A DNA stretch of 43,646 nucleotides, taken from the NCBI RefSeq assembly GCF_014697615.1, contig NZ_JACJSD010000055.1:1-43646 (forward strand), read 5' to 3'. Below the pieces are notes generated by a model, which made no database searches, was not told where the DNA came from, and was given only the letters and a program-made list of their open reading frames with translations. A program made the position numbers and the translations under genes. The DNA is from Nostoc sp. FACHB-280 (GTDB lineage: Bacteria > Cyanobacteriota > Cyanobacteriia > Cyanobacteriales > Nostocaceae). This document shows positions 7,856 to 15,532 of the stretch, in pieces (the stretch's first letter is position 1; each line of letters starts with the position of its first letter).

Positions 7856-9112
7856 ATGACTAACAATCAAAATCAACCCCAGGATTATGATGCTGTATTA
7901 GGAGGACAATCACCACCGCCTATAGATGGGGTTGTGCTGGGAGGAATTGAGGGAATTAAGCGTTGTTTATCAAATCCTGTGGTGAATGTGCGAATAGCAG
8001 CACTTAGCGAAGCCTTGAAATATGGTGACGCTGGGTTGGATGTTTTAATTCAAGGTTTGCAAGATGAATCAAGATTAGTAGAACGTTTTGCTTATCGACT
8101 ATTAAAGCCAAGAACAGAATCGCAAGTCAAACAAGCTTTGCAAACATATAAACCTTGGAAATTAGAAGAAAGATTGACTCGGTATCTAGGATGTCATACC
8201 ACTCAATTTGCTAATCGGCAAGTGATAGAATTCAATGCAAATATAGGTATTGTTGAACCTGTTAATCAAGCTTATGCTATACGATGTTCCTATGATGACT
8301 ATGAAGAGGATTTAGCAGATAAACTTAGTAAACTTGCTCAAGCACCCAACGCCGAAAAGTTGGAAGCTTTAGTATTAGGTTTATGGACAGACACTTATGA
8401 AAATAATGCAAGTTTAATTATCCAAGCTTTAGTTAATGTCAAGCAATATTTCCCCAACCTCAAGGCTATTTTTCTGGGCGATATTCTGAGTGAAGAATGT
8501 GAAATTTCCTGGATTCAACAAAGTGATATTAGTCCTATTTTACAAGCATATCCCCAACTCGAAATTTTACAAGTTCGTGGCGGTGAAGGTTTACAATTCA
8601 GCCCACCAATCAAACACGATAATCTCAAAGCATTAATTGTAGAAACTGGGGGGTTAAGTCGGGATACCGTCGCACAGATTTGTAATTTAAATCTGCCAGC
8701 ATTAGAACATTTAGAATTATGGTTTGGCTGTGAAGATTATGGCGGAACCTGTTGGGTTGAAGATATACACCCAATTATTTTTGCTGACAAGTTTCCCAAC
8801 TTAACTTATTTAGGATTATGTAATAGTCAATTTAGTGATGAAATAGCCAGTGCTATTGTGAGTTCCCCAATTCTTAACTCTATCAGCGTCCTTGACCTTT
8901 CACTGGGAACTTTGAGTGATGCAGGTGCGGAAGAATTACTGAATTGTGAGGCGATTAATTATCTAGATATTCTCAACGTCTCGGACAACTTTTTATCTGA
9001 GGAAATGATTGAGAAATTATCAAATTTGGATGTGCGTGTCATAGCAACTGATCAGAAAGCAGAAGAGGATGATAGTTACATTCACAGCCGCTATTGTTCT
9101 GTGGCTGAGTAA
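7856..9112 (+). CDS. STM4015-like leucine-rich/HEAT repeat protein
   Basis: 418 residues, no signal peptide. Residues about 20-110 look like HEAT-type helices (RCLSNPVVNVRIAALSEALK, then GLQDESRLVERFAYRLL). The middle and C-terminus have leucine-rich repeat signatures such as LEALVLGLWTD, LEILQVRGGEG, LEHLELWFGCED and LTYLGLCNSQFSDEIASAIV. This matches the STM4015 family of LRR proteins encoded beside two radical SAM enzymes in Salmonella and elsewhere. Family identity is supported by the next gene 31 bases downstream (STM4014-like) and the STM4013/4012/4011 genes after it. A protein-binding scaffold for the set is inferred; no biochemical role is known to me. Confidence 0.8.
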   Translation: MTNNQNQPQDYDAVLGGQSPPPIDGVVLGGIEGIKRCLSNPVVNVRIAALSEALKYGDAGLDVLIQGLQDESRLVERFAYRLLKPRTESQVKQALQTYKPWKLEERLTRYLGCHTTQFANRQVIEFNANIGIVEPVNQAYAIRCSYDDYEEDLADKLSKLAQAPNAEKLEALVLGLWTDTYENNASLIIQALVNVKQYFPNLKAIFLGDILSEECEISWIQQSDISPILQAYPQLEILQVRGGEGLQFSPPIKHDNLKALIVETGGLSRDTVAQICNLNLPALEHLELWFGCEDYGGTCWVEDIHPIIFADKFPNLTYLGLCNSQFSDEIASAIVSSPILNSISVLDLSLGTLSDAGAEELLNCEAINYLDILNVSDNFLSEEMIEKLSNLDVRVIATDQKAEEDDSYIHSRYCSVAE

Positions 9113-9143
9113 TTTATTAAGGGTGCATTGTATATATCAGAAA

Positions 9144-10352
9144 ATGCTAAACTTTATCCTCATCGCTAACCCTGAAAATCGCCGTGTCGGTTTCCTCCAA
9201 CAAGCACTAACTCATTTCAACTTACCACCAGCCACGGTAGTAGATTACGCCGATTTAATTTCCGGTAAACAAAACCTCGCACAATTCAACGCACCCAACA
9301 CCATTATCCGCTTCGATTCTCCTGAGAAAAACTTTGATATTGATAAAGCCATCATCGCCGCAGGTTTCAATGTATCAGATAACGGACAACATCAACGCAT
9401 CAGTCCCGGCGAAGCTATGGAATTAGAATTCGATAAAGGACGCATCCTCTACCCGCGACAGTGGTATTTAGGCTGGCGATATCTCCTGCAAAAATGGGAA
9501 TCTCAACTTACTCCCCTCCAGGGTGAGTTTATGAACCATCCCCAAGACATTGCAGTGATGTTTGACAAACCAGCTTGTCACGAAAGATTCAGCCGTAACC
9601 ATATCCCCGTTCCTCATTCTCTTGGAAAAATTCACAATTACGAACACTTGCGCGAACAAATGCAAACCCAAGGAATAGAACGAGTATTCGTCAAACTTTC
9701 CCACGGTTCCGCCGCGTCTGGAGTTGTTGCTTATCGTGTAAATTCCCGTTTTGAATCAGCTATTACCACTGTCGAAAGAGTGCGAGAAAATGGCGAAACT
9801 CTACTTTACAACTCCCGGAAAATTAGTCACTATACTCGACATGAAGAAATCGCCGATATCATCAATATCTTAACAGCAGAAGGCATACAAGTTGAAGAAT
9901 GGCTACCCAAAGCACATTTACAAGGATGCGGTTTTGATGTGCGTGTGGTGGTGATTAATGGTGAAGCGCAACATATAGTTGTTCGCCTTGCTAAAAGTCC
10001 GATGACAAATTTACATTTAGGAAATGAACGGGGAGATACAGAGGAGTTTTTAGCAAAAATTGGTGTTGAGAATTGGGAGATGATGAAGCAAACTTGTGAA
10101 CAAGCAGCAGCGTTATTTCCTAATAGTTTATATTGCGGAGTTGATTTACTAATTTTACCAGATTGGAAAACTCACGCGATTTTAGAGATTAATGCTTTTG
10201 GCGATTTATTACCTGGTATTTTGTGGAATGGAATGGATACTTATACGAGTGAAGTTAAGGCGATTTTGGGAAGGGACAAGGGGGACAAGGGGGACAAGGG
10301 AGACAAGGTGGACAAGGTAGACAAGGGGGATTATTCGCCGATAATCCATTGA
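9144..10352 (+). CDS. STM4014-like ATP-grasp enzyme
   Basis: 402 residues from the ATG at 9144, which begins MLNFILIANPENRRVGFLQQ; an upstream frame extension would overlap the previous gene. The ATP-grasp fold shows VFVKLSHGSAASGVVAYRV (182-199, ATP-binding Lys184 and glycine loop), GFDVRVVVINGEAQHIVVR, and the metal-binding end CGVDLLILPD ... ILEINAFGDLLPG. Members of this fold join a carboxylate to an amine or thiol using ATP, so a ligation step, for example amino acid to peptide, is inferred; the substrate is unknown. After the conserved domain the protein ends in a tripeptide repeat tail (DKGDKGDKGDKVDKVDKGD) encoded by six 9-nt repeats, and its stop lies inside the oppositely oriented IVP gene. 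The natural C-terminus was therefore probably replaced. Confidence 0.85.
   Translation: MLNFILIANPENRRVGFLQQALTHFNLPPATVVDYADLISGKQNLAQFNAPNTIIRFDSPEKNFDIDKAIIAAGFNVSDNGQHQRISPGEAMELEFDKGRILYPRQWYLGWRYLLQKWESQLTPLQGEFMNHPQDIAVMFDKPACHERFSRNHIPVPHSLGKIHNYEHLREQMQTQGIERVFVKLSHGSAASGVVAYRVNSRFESAITTVERVRENGETLLYNSRKISHYTRHEEIADIINILTAEGIQVEEWLPKAHLQGCGFDVRVVVINGEAQHIVVRLAKSPMTNLHLGNERGDTEEFLAKIGVENWEMMKQTCEQAAALFPNSLYCGVDLLILPDWKTHAILEINAFGDLLPGILWNGMDTYTSEVKAILGRDKGDKGDKGDKVDKVDKGDYSPIIH
10276..10329 (+). repeat. Left 9-nt repeat array, six units ACAAGGNNG
   Basis: Six perfectly phased 9-base units: ACAAGGGGG twice, ACAAGGGAG, ACAAGGTGG, ACAAGGTAG, ACAAGGGGG. The array lies in frame in the 3' end of the ATP-grasp gene. 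Its reverse complement is the array at 10780-10874, so the two form inverted repeats around the IVP gene. Confidence 0.95.
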
Positions 10353-10717
10353 TTTGGATTGTTGATCATTTTGACTAAGCCTTTAAGGACTTGATTGTAG
10401 GTTTTATATAATTCTCTACCTTGCTGAATATCTATGTAGGAACATTTAACAGCAAATTTAATCCATACTTGAGTTTCCGCAGCTTCCGCCTCACAATCAC
10501 TAAGTTTAGCAATAAAAGCAGCTTTATATCTTCGTTTTCTCCAAGCCTCTGCTAAATTAGCACAAACAGAACGAGATGAACGACGAATCTGATCTGTTAA
10601 CGAATATTTTTCTTCTCGCGGGAATTTTTGCGACATCTCAAAAATTGTCATTGCTGTTTCAAACGCTAACTGAAATACAACCAAATCTTCATGACTATAA
10701 AATGACTTTTGATTCAC
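10331..10717 (-). CDS. Four-helix-bundle protein, 23S rRNA-IVP family
   Basis: 128 residues. The motifs YSHEDLVVFQLAFETAMTIF, YSLTDQIRRSSRSVCANLAE and KLSDCEAEAAETQVWIKFAV are the hallmarks of the IVP/S23 four-helix-bundle family. It was first known from intervening sequences of 23S rRNA genes and is related to the Avd protein of diversity-generating retroelements. No rRNA gene or reverse transcriptase is near. The gene lies antisense inside the STM401x set, between the STM4014-like and STM4013-like genes. Its last 22 bases overlap the STM4014-like 3' end. Inverted 9-nt repeat arrays sit immediately outside it on both sides. This layout suggests an inserted cassette. Function unknown; nucleic-acid binding is plausible for the family. 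Confidence 0.92.
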   Translation of the reverse strand: MNQKSFYSHEDLVVFQLAFETAMTIFEMSQKFPREEKYSLTDQIRRSSRSVCANLAEAWRKRRYKAAFIAKLSDCEAEAAETQVWIKFAVKCSYIDIQQGRELYKTYNQVLKGLVKMINNPNQWIIGE

Positions 10718-10779
10718 AAATCAAACACCCTTTACTCTCTCCTCTTATATTTCCCACTTTTTTCTTGATTTCTCACCCC

Positions 10780-10874
10780 CTTGTCTCTTCTGTCTACCTT
10801 GTCCCCCTTGTCTACCTTGTCTACCTTGTCTACCTTGTCTCCCCTGTCTCCCTTGTCCCCCTTCCCTTGTCTCC
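10780..10874 (-). repeat. Right 9-nt repeat array, inverted relative to the left one
   Basis: About ten units of CTTGTCNCC/CTTGTCTAC, for example CTACCTTGTCTACCTTGTCT, with a few one- or two-base irregularities. Its reverse complement matches the left array at 10276-10329. A plus-strand transcript could pair the two arms into a long GC-rich stem enclosing about 450 bases. The array ends 14 bases before the STM4013-like ATG, so it also replaces whatever spacer stood there. Confidence 0.93.
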
Positions 10875-10888
10875 CTCATCCCCCAACT

Positions 10889-11689
10889 ATGTTCAATATG
10901 AATGAAATCGTGGGAACTCACGACATCTTATTTATCACTCTAGACACACTGCGTTATGACGTAGCTAAAAAGTTATTTCTTGAAAAACGGACTCCTAATT
11001 TAGCAAAAGTTCTACCCAAAACGGGTTGGGAAGAACGACATTCACCAGGAAATTTCACTTATGCGGCGCATCATGCTTTTTTCGCTGGCTTTTTACCTAC
11101 TCCGATAACACCAGGAATTCACCCCCGAATTTTTGCTTTAGGATTTGAAGGAAGTACCACCACAACTGATAAAACTTGTGTGTTAGATGGTTCAAATATT
11201 GTTAGCGGATTAGCTGCAAAGGGATATCATACAGTTTGCATTGGTGGTGTAGGTTTTTTCAACAAACGCAATCCTTTAGGTAATGTATTTCCTTCGATGT
11301 TTGCTGAAAGTTACTGGAGTCCAGAATTAGGTGTTACTCACCCCAAATCTACAGAAAATCAAATAAATCTGGCGCGAGAGATTTTAGAAAAAACGCCAAA
11401 TCATCAACGCCTATTTTTATTTATAAATATTTCCGCTTTGCATCAGCCAAATTATTTTTACCTTCCTAATCCAAAGGATAAAATCGACACCATTGAATCT
11501 CACGCCGCAGCTTTGGAATATGTAGATAGTCAATTAGCAAAACTCTGGAATATTATACGCCAAAGACATTCTACATTTTGCATTCTCTGTTCTGACCACG
11601 GGACAACTTATGGTGAAGATGGTTACACTGGACATCGACTCAGCCATCCCGTTGTTTGGACTGTTCCATATACAGAGTTTATTTTATGA
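10889..11689 (+). CDS. STM4013-like hydrolase (alkaline phosphatase/sulfatase superfamily)
   Basis: 266 residues from the ATG at 10889 (MFNMNEIVGTHD); the longer frame upstream is just translated repeat. The N-terminal strand ILFITLDTLRYD (13-24) carries the first metal-ligand Asp, SPGNFTYAAHHAFF (52-65) probably carries the nucleophile (Thr57), and FCILCSDHGTTYGEDGYTGH near residue 236 carries the late metal-binding Asp-His pair. This is the STM4013/SEN3800 family pattern. It is presumably a soluble, cytoplasmic metal-dependent hydrolase acting on a phosphate or sulfate ester, with unknown substrate. In the set it precedes the STM4012-like radical SAM gene by 100 bases that contain a CTCTGCGTGAAAC-type repeat. 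Confidence 0.87.
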   Translation: MFNMNEIVGTHDILFITLDTLRYDVAKKLFLEKRTPNLAKVLPKTGWEERHSPGNFTYAAHHAFFAGFLPTPITPGIHPRIFALGFEGSTTTTDKTCVLDGSNIVSGLAAKGYHTVCIGGVGFFNKRNPLGNVFPSMFAESYWSPELGVTHPKSTENQINLAREILEKTPNHQRLFLFINISALHQPNYFYLPNPKDKIDTIESHAAALEYVDSQLAKLWNIIRQRHSTFCILCSDHGTTYGEDGYTGHRLSHPVVWTVPYTEFIL

Positions 11690-11789
11690 AAACCTCACGC
11701 AAAGGCTCATACTTCGACTTCGCTCAGTAACCGGAGGTGCAAAGAATTTCTCTGTGTCTCTGCGTGAAACTTTATTCTCTTTAAATCCT

Positions 11790-13181
11790 ATGTTAACCAT
11801 CCAAAATCTAAAATCTAAAATTTCTCAGTCTCCCTATCAAGCATACGTTTATTCTTACCCCCACAAAACAGCTTATCGTCCTTTAACGCCGCCGATATAT
11901 CTCCCCGAACTTTGGACGCAGCAAGATAGACAAGCCTTATTTCTTTATATACATATACCGTTTTGTGAAATGCGTTGTGGTTTCTGCAATTTGTTTACCA
12001 CAGTCAGCCACAATGAAGATTTTATCAGTCAATATGTCCGCACATTACAGCGACAGGCGCAACGGATGAAAGCGGTGTTGGGTGATGCGTCATTTGCGAG
12101 GTTCGCTATTGGTGGGGGAACTCCGACTCAGTTAACCATTCAGCATCTTGCAACTGTTCTTGATATTGCTGAAAATACGATGGGTGCAAAGTTACAGGAA
12201 ATTCCGATTTCTGTGGAAGTTTCACCAGAAACCGCAACTGAAGAAAAGTTAAAGTTGTTGCGATCGCACTCCGTTGACCGTGTTAGTATTGGTGTCCAAA
12301 GTTTCATTGAGTCGGAAGTCTTAGCAACCCAGCGTCGTCAATCTAATACTCAAGTAGAAGCCGCATTGACAAGAATAAAACAAGCTGGATTTCCCACTTT
12401 GAATATTGACCTGATTTACGGTTTACCCGGTCAAACCGTCAATACTTGGTTGCAATCAATACATAGTGCTTTGCGCTTTCAACCAGAGGAAATTTATCTA
12501 TATCCCTTGTATGTACGGCCGTTAACAGCTTTGGGACGCACAGATAAAGAATGGGACGACATTCGTTTAGCTTGTTACCGCCAAGGGCGATCGCTCCTGT
12601 TATCTCAAGGGTATACTCAAGTATCGATGCGGATGTTTCGACAAGGGGGACAAGGGGGACAAGGTAGCAATTTTTCTCCCTTGTCTCCCCCCTCTCCCTT
12701 GTCTCCCCCCTCTCCCCTGTCTCCCTCATCTCCCGTCTACTGCTGTCAAGCCGACGGTATGATTGGTTTAGGTTGCGGCGCACGTTCTTACACCAATACT
12801 CTGCACTATTCTAATGAGTATGCGGTGGGTGCAAAGGGAATCAGCGAGATTTTGCAAGCATATATTCAAACAGCCGATGAGTTATTTGAATACGCGCACT
12901 ATGGTTTTCAACTAGATGCAGAAGAACAACGTCGGCGATATATTTTATTATCTTTACTTTCTGATGAAGGATTAAATTTCGTTAATTATCGCCAGGAATT
13001 TGCTAGTGAAGTAGACGCTGATTTTCCCGAACTTTCAGAATTGCTAATTTTAAATTTGGCGATAAAAGATGAAGATAGTTTTCACTTAACTGAATTTGGT
13101 ATTGAACGTTCTGATACTATCGGCGCGTGGTTGTTTTCTGAAAAAGTTCAGGAATTAATGCAAGGTTATGAGTTGAAATAG
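11790..13181 (+). CDS. STM4012-like radical SAM protein (HemN/HemW type)
   Basis: 463 residues from the ATG at 11790, which gives MLTIQNLKSKISQSPYQAYV; the open frame upstream runs through the end of the previous gene. The [4Fe-4S] motif is HIPFCEMRCGFCNLF, with Cys59, Cys63 and Cys66 in CxxxCxxC spacing, followed by the SAM-binding GGGTPT and the HemN-like RVSIGVQSF and NIDLIYGLPGQ. The C-terminal HemN-like domain includes DGMIGLGCGARSYT. Between GYTQVSMRMF and that region is a translated repeat insert of about 33 residues (GGQGSNFSPLSPPSPLSPPS) that looks foreign. It is unlikely to be the haem enzyme; a radical modification step within the STM401x set is inferred. Confidence 0.9.
   Translation: MLTIQNLKSKISQSPYQAYVYSYPHKTAYRPLTPPIYLPELWTQQDRQALFLYIHIPFCEMRCGFCNLFTTVSHNEDFISQYVRTLQRQAQRMKAVLGDASFARFAIGGGTPTQLTIQHLATVLDIAENTMGAKLQEIPISVEVSPETATEEKLKLLRSHSVDRVSIGVQSFIESEVLATQRRQSNTQVEAALTRIKQAGFPTLNIDLIYGLPGQTVNTWLQSIHSALRFQPEEIYLYPLYVRPLTALGRTDKEWDDIRLACYRQGRSLLLSQGYTQVSMRMFRQGGQGGQGSNFSPLSPPSPLSPPSPLSPSSPVYCCQADGMIGLGCGARSYTNTLHYSNEYAVGAKGISEILQAYIQTADELFEYAHYGFQLDAEEQRRRYILLSLLSDEGLNFVNYRQEFASEVDADFPELSELLILNLAIKDEDSFHLTEFGIERSDTIGAWLFSEKVQELMQGYELK
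12641..12740. repeat. 9-nt repeat hairpin inserted in frame in the STM4012-like gene
   Basis: Three units in one orientation (ACAAGGGGG, ACAAGGGGG, ACAAGGTAG) are followed after a short spacer by units in the other (CTCCCTTGTCTCCCCCCTCT and so on, with an 18-base period) down to CCCGTCTAC. It adds about 33 codons without breaking the frame. The two halves can pair. Confidence 0.92.
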
Positions 13182-13201
13182 TAGATTCTTAAATTATCTA
13201 T

Positions 13202-14248
13202 ATGTTGGCAATTGTGATGAGTGGAGAAGACTTGAGTGATAAATATTTCTATTGGTGGTGTTACTTTGCAATTACTTGGTTAATGCTGGGTGTGCTATTA
13301 GAGATTTTAGCAGATTCTCGTGGACGCATACACTACGCAGCAGAAAAAGGAGATGTTGAAAAAATTAAAAAGCTGTTAGATAAGGGTGTAGATCCGAATT
13401 TCCGTAAAATGATTAATAGTCCCACACCAATTTATTATGCGGCTGCACAAGGACACAGAGAAATTGTAGAAATTTTAATTAGATATGGTGCGGATGTTAA
13501 TCTAGGAATTGAAGAAGATGATACTTTTAATCCTCTTCTAGCTGCAACAATTAACCAGCATCACGATGTCATAGAAGCACTAATACAGCATGGTGCAATA
13601 GTGGGAGTTCATTTAGCGGCTTTTTATGGAGATATAGATACAATCAGAGCCTACTTATCTCAAGGAGGTAACATTCACAAAAGATGTAATTCGGGTTTAT
13701 CATTACTCCATTTAGCATCACTTAATGGACAAAGAGATACTGTAGAATTTTTAATAGAAAATAATGCAGATCATAATGTTAAAGATAGCAAGGGTGAAAC
13801 TCCATTACGTAAGGCTGTAAAGAGAGATCACTGTTCTGTAGTGGAATTCATGATTGATAGAGGCAAAGATTTTCTCAATGCTGACGAAAAAATAGCCTTG
13901 CTACATTATGCAGCATCTGATAACAGTACAGAAGTTGCAAAATTTTTGGTATTAATAGGTGAAGATGTAAATACACAAATAAATACAGGAACTCCTTTGC
14001 ATCATGCGGCTGCAAACAACAGTAGAGAAGTTGCAGAACTTTTGATATCAAATGGTGCAGAAATGGATATTTTAGATAGGTCTTTCGGACAAGCACCATT
14101 GCATAGAGCAATTGAATGGGGAAATTTAGAAGTAGTAGAGTTACTCGCTACTAATGGAGCAAATATCAATAAAATATCTCGTTCAGGTGAATCTCCTCTT
14201 CACATTGCATTAAACAAATATAACAATTCTATTTTTAATAATAAATGA
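13202..14248 (+). CDS. Ankyrin-repeat protein with N-terminal membrane segment
   Basis: 348 residues. An aromatic hydrophobic segment (about 16-38, YFYWWCYFAITWLMLGVLLE) suggests a membrane anchor. About eight to nine ankyrin repeats follow, e.g. TPIYYAAAQGHREIVEILIR and TPLHHAAANNSREVAELLIS. The frame is stopped by TGA at 14246-14248, yet the next 23 codons in the same frame, to TAA at 14318-14320, read LYKEIINTLQEYGAIDYNYG, a natural end of an ankyrin repeat. So the annotated end may be a recent nonsense change. The gene looks more AT-rich than its neighbours and splits the STM4012-like and STM4011-like genes, so it may be a later arrival. Protein binding is the expected role. Confidence 0.88.
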   Translation: MLAIVMSGEDLSDKYFYWWCYFAITWLMLGVLLEILADSRGRIHYAAEKGDVEKIKKLLDKGVDPNFRKMINSPTPIYYAAAQGHREIVEILIRYGADVNLGIEEDDTFNPLLAATINQHHDVIEALIQHGAIVGVHLAAFYGDIDTIRAYLSQGGNIHKRCNSGLSLLHLASLNGQRDTVEFLIENNADHNVKDSKGETPLRKAVKRDHCSVVEFMIDRGKDFLNADEKIALLHYAASDNSTEVAKFLVLIGEDVNTQINTGTPLHHAAANNSREVAELLISNGAEMDILDRSFGQAPLHRAIEWGNLEVVELLATNGANINKISRSGESPLHIALNKYNNSIFNNK

Positions 14249-14441
14249 CGTAATTTGTATAAAGAAATTATCAATACACTCCAGGAATATGGAGCAATAG
14301 ACTACAATTATGGAGATTAATTGCTAATGAATAAATATAAATAATTATTAAAAACAACTTAATTTATAATAGGCGATCGCTACTGCACAGTAGCCGAATA
14401 ATTTAAAAAATCAAAATGGGTATTTTTATCTTTCAACTAAT

Positions 14442-15305
14442 ATGCACCTCACTATTCTTTATCGCGGCTCTTTAATCAGTTGCAACTACGGTTGTGAATA
14501 TTGCCCCTTTGCTAAACGCCAACAAACAGCCGCAGAATTAGCAATTGATAAACAATCTTTAGAAAAGTTTGTCAATTGGATTTCCCAACATCCCCAACAT
14601 CAATTTTCAATTCTGTTTACTCCTTGGGGAGAAGCTTTAATCCATTCTTGGTATCAGCAAGCCTTGGTAAAATTAACTCATTTACCCAACGTTAATAAAG
14701 CTGCAATTCAAACTAATCTCTCTTGTCAGCTAGATTGGGTAGAGGAATGTAATCTAGATAAATTGGCACTTTGGGCTACTTTTCACTCAGAATGGGTATC
14801 ACGCGATCGCTTTTTATCCAAATGCCTTCAGTTAAACCACAAAAATGTTAAATTTAGCGTCGGAGTTGTAGGCTTTCCTAAGTTTAAATCAGAAATCGCC
14901 GCTTTACGTCAAGAATTACCAAGCCACGTTTATCTGTGGATTAATGCTGTCAAAGCTGAACTCCCCAATTTATCACCAACAGACAGAGAGTTTTTCCAAT
15001 CTATCGACCCATTATATGAATTAAATACCAAACATTATCCTAGCTTTGGTCATTCTTGTCGGGCTGGAAAATCAGTAATTTCTGTTGATGGCGATGGGAC
15101 AATACGCCGTTGTCATTTTATTAAATCACCAATTGGCAATATTTATGATTCTGATTGGGAAACAGCTTTATCTGACCAACCTTGTACCAACCAAACTTGT
15201 CATTGTCACATTGGTTATGTCCATCTTGATTACTTAAATATGAATCAAGTTTTTGGTTCTGGACTTTTAGAAAGGATTCCCGATGATTGGGCTATCCACA
15301 AATAA
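14442..15305 (+). CDS. STM4011-like radical SAM protein
   Basis: 287 residues. The motif SCNYGCEYCPFAKRQQ has Cys14, Cys18 and Cys21 in CxxxCxxC spacing for the SAM cluster. Downstream are FTPWGEALIHSWY and the C-terminal segment HSCRAGKSVISVDGDGTIRR then CHF ... CTNQTCHCHIGYVHLDYL, with five more cysteines that could bind an auxiliary cluster, as in SPASM-like enzymes. This fits the STM4011 family, the second radical SAM enzyme of the STM401x set. It is the last gene of the set here, about 190 bases after the ankyrin gene, so it may have its own promoter. Reaction and substrate are unknown; peptide modification is a possibility only. Confidence 0.87.
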   Translation: MHLTILYRGSLISCNYGCEYCPFAKRQQTAAELAIDKQSLEKFVNWISQHPQHQFSILFTPWGEALIHSWYQQALVKLTHLPNVNKAAIQTNLSCQLDWVEECNLDKLALWATFHSEWVSRDRFLSKCLQLNHKNVKFSVGVVGFPKFKSEIAALRQELPSHVYLWINAVKAELPNLSPTDREFFQSIDPLYELNTKHYPSFGHSCRAGKSVISVDGDGTIRRCHFIKSPIGNIYDSDWETALSDQPCTNQTCHCHIGYVHLDYLNMNQVFGSGLLERIPDDWAIHK

Positions 15306-15333
15306 TATAGCAGTCCTAGTTGATATGTGAACA

Positions 15334-15371
15334 ACAAAGACAAGGGAGACAAGGGGGACAAGGTAGAACAG
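15334..15371 (+). repeat. 9-nt repeat tract after the STM4011-like gene
   Basis: ACAAAGACAAGGGAGACAAG followed by GGGGACAAGGTAGAAC, about four units of the ACAAGGNNG family, lies 29 bases after the stop of the last STM401x gene. Confidence 0.85.
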
Positions 15372-15486
15372 GGACAGAGATGTTTATAAATCGTTTAGGA
15401 TTGCTATAAGACAGTTGGTGCAAGATTTAGCGATCGCACTAATTTTTCCTGCACCTCTGCACTTTAAAATACACGATATCACTAAT

Positions 15487-15525
15487 TGACACACTCCCCG
15501 CCCTAAAAGTGCGGAGATTCTAGGT
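15487..15525. repeat. Solitary IS200/IS605-like end sequence
   Basis: The tract TTGACACACTCCCCGCCCTA followed by AAAGTGCGGAGATTCTAGG resembles the hairpin-bearing right ends of IS200/IS605-type elements in cyanobacteria (typically ACTCCCCGCCC...GGCGGGGATTC). No tnpA or tnpB lies beside it, so it is probably a relic or a minimal element. The identification is from memory of such ends. Confidence 0.4.
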
Positions 15526-15532
15526 TTAAGCA

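Noticed and set aside
10331-10874. A diversity-generating retroelement (the IVP protein is related to Avd)
   Set aside because: No reverse transcriptase, template repeat or variable repeat was found nearby.
10781-10888. An N-terminal extension of the STM4013-like protein starting with LSTLSPLSTLS repeats
   Set aside because: It is the translation of the right 9-nt repeat array. The family-like start is the ATG at 10889.
11790-13181. Coproporphyrinogen III oxidase (HemN) for haem synthesis, linked with hemB
   Set aside because: Its neighbours are the STM401x genes, hemB is 9 kb away under a different regulator, and the start SPYQAYVYSYPHKTAYRP fits the STM4012 group.
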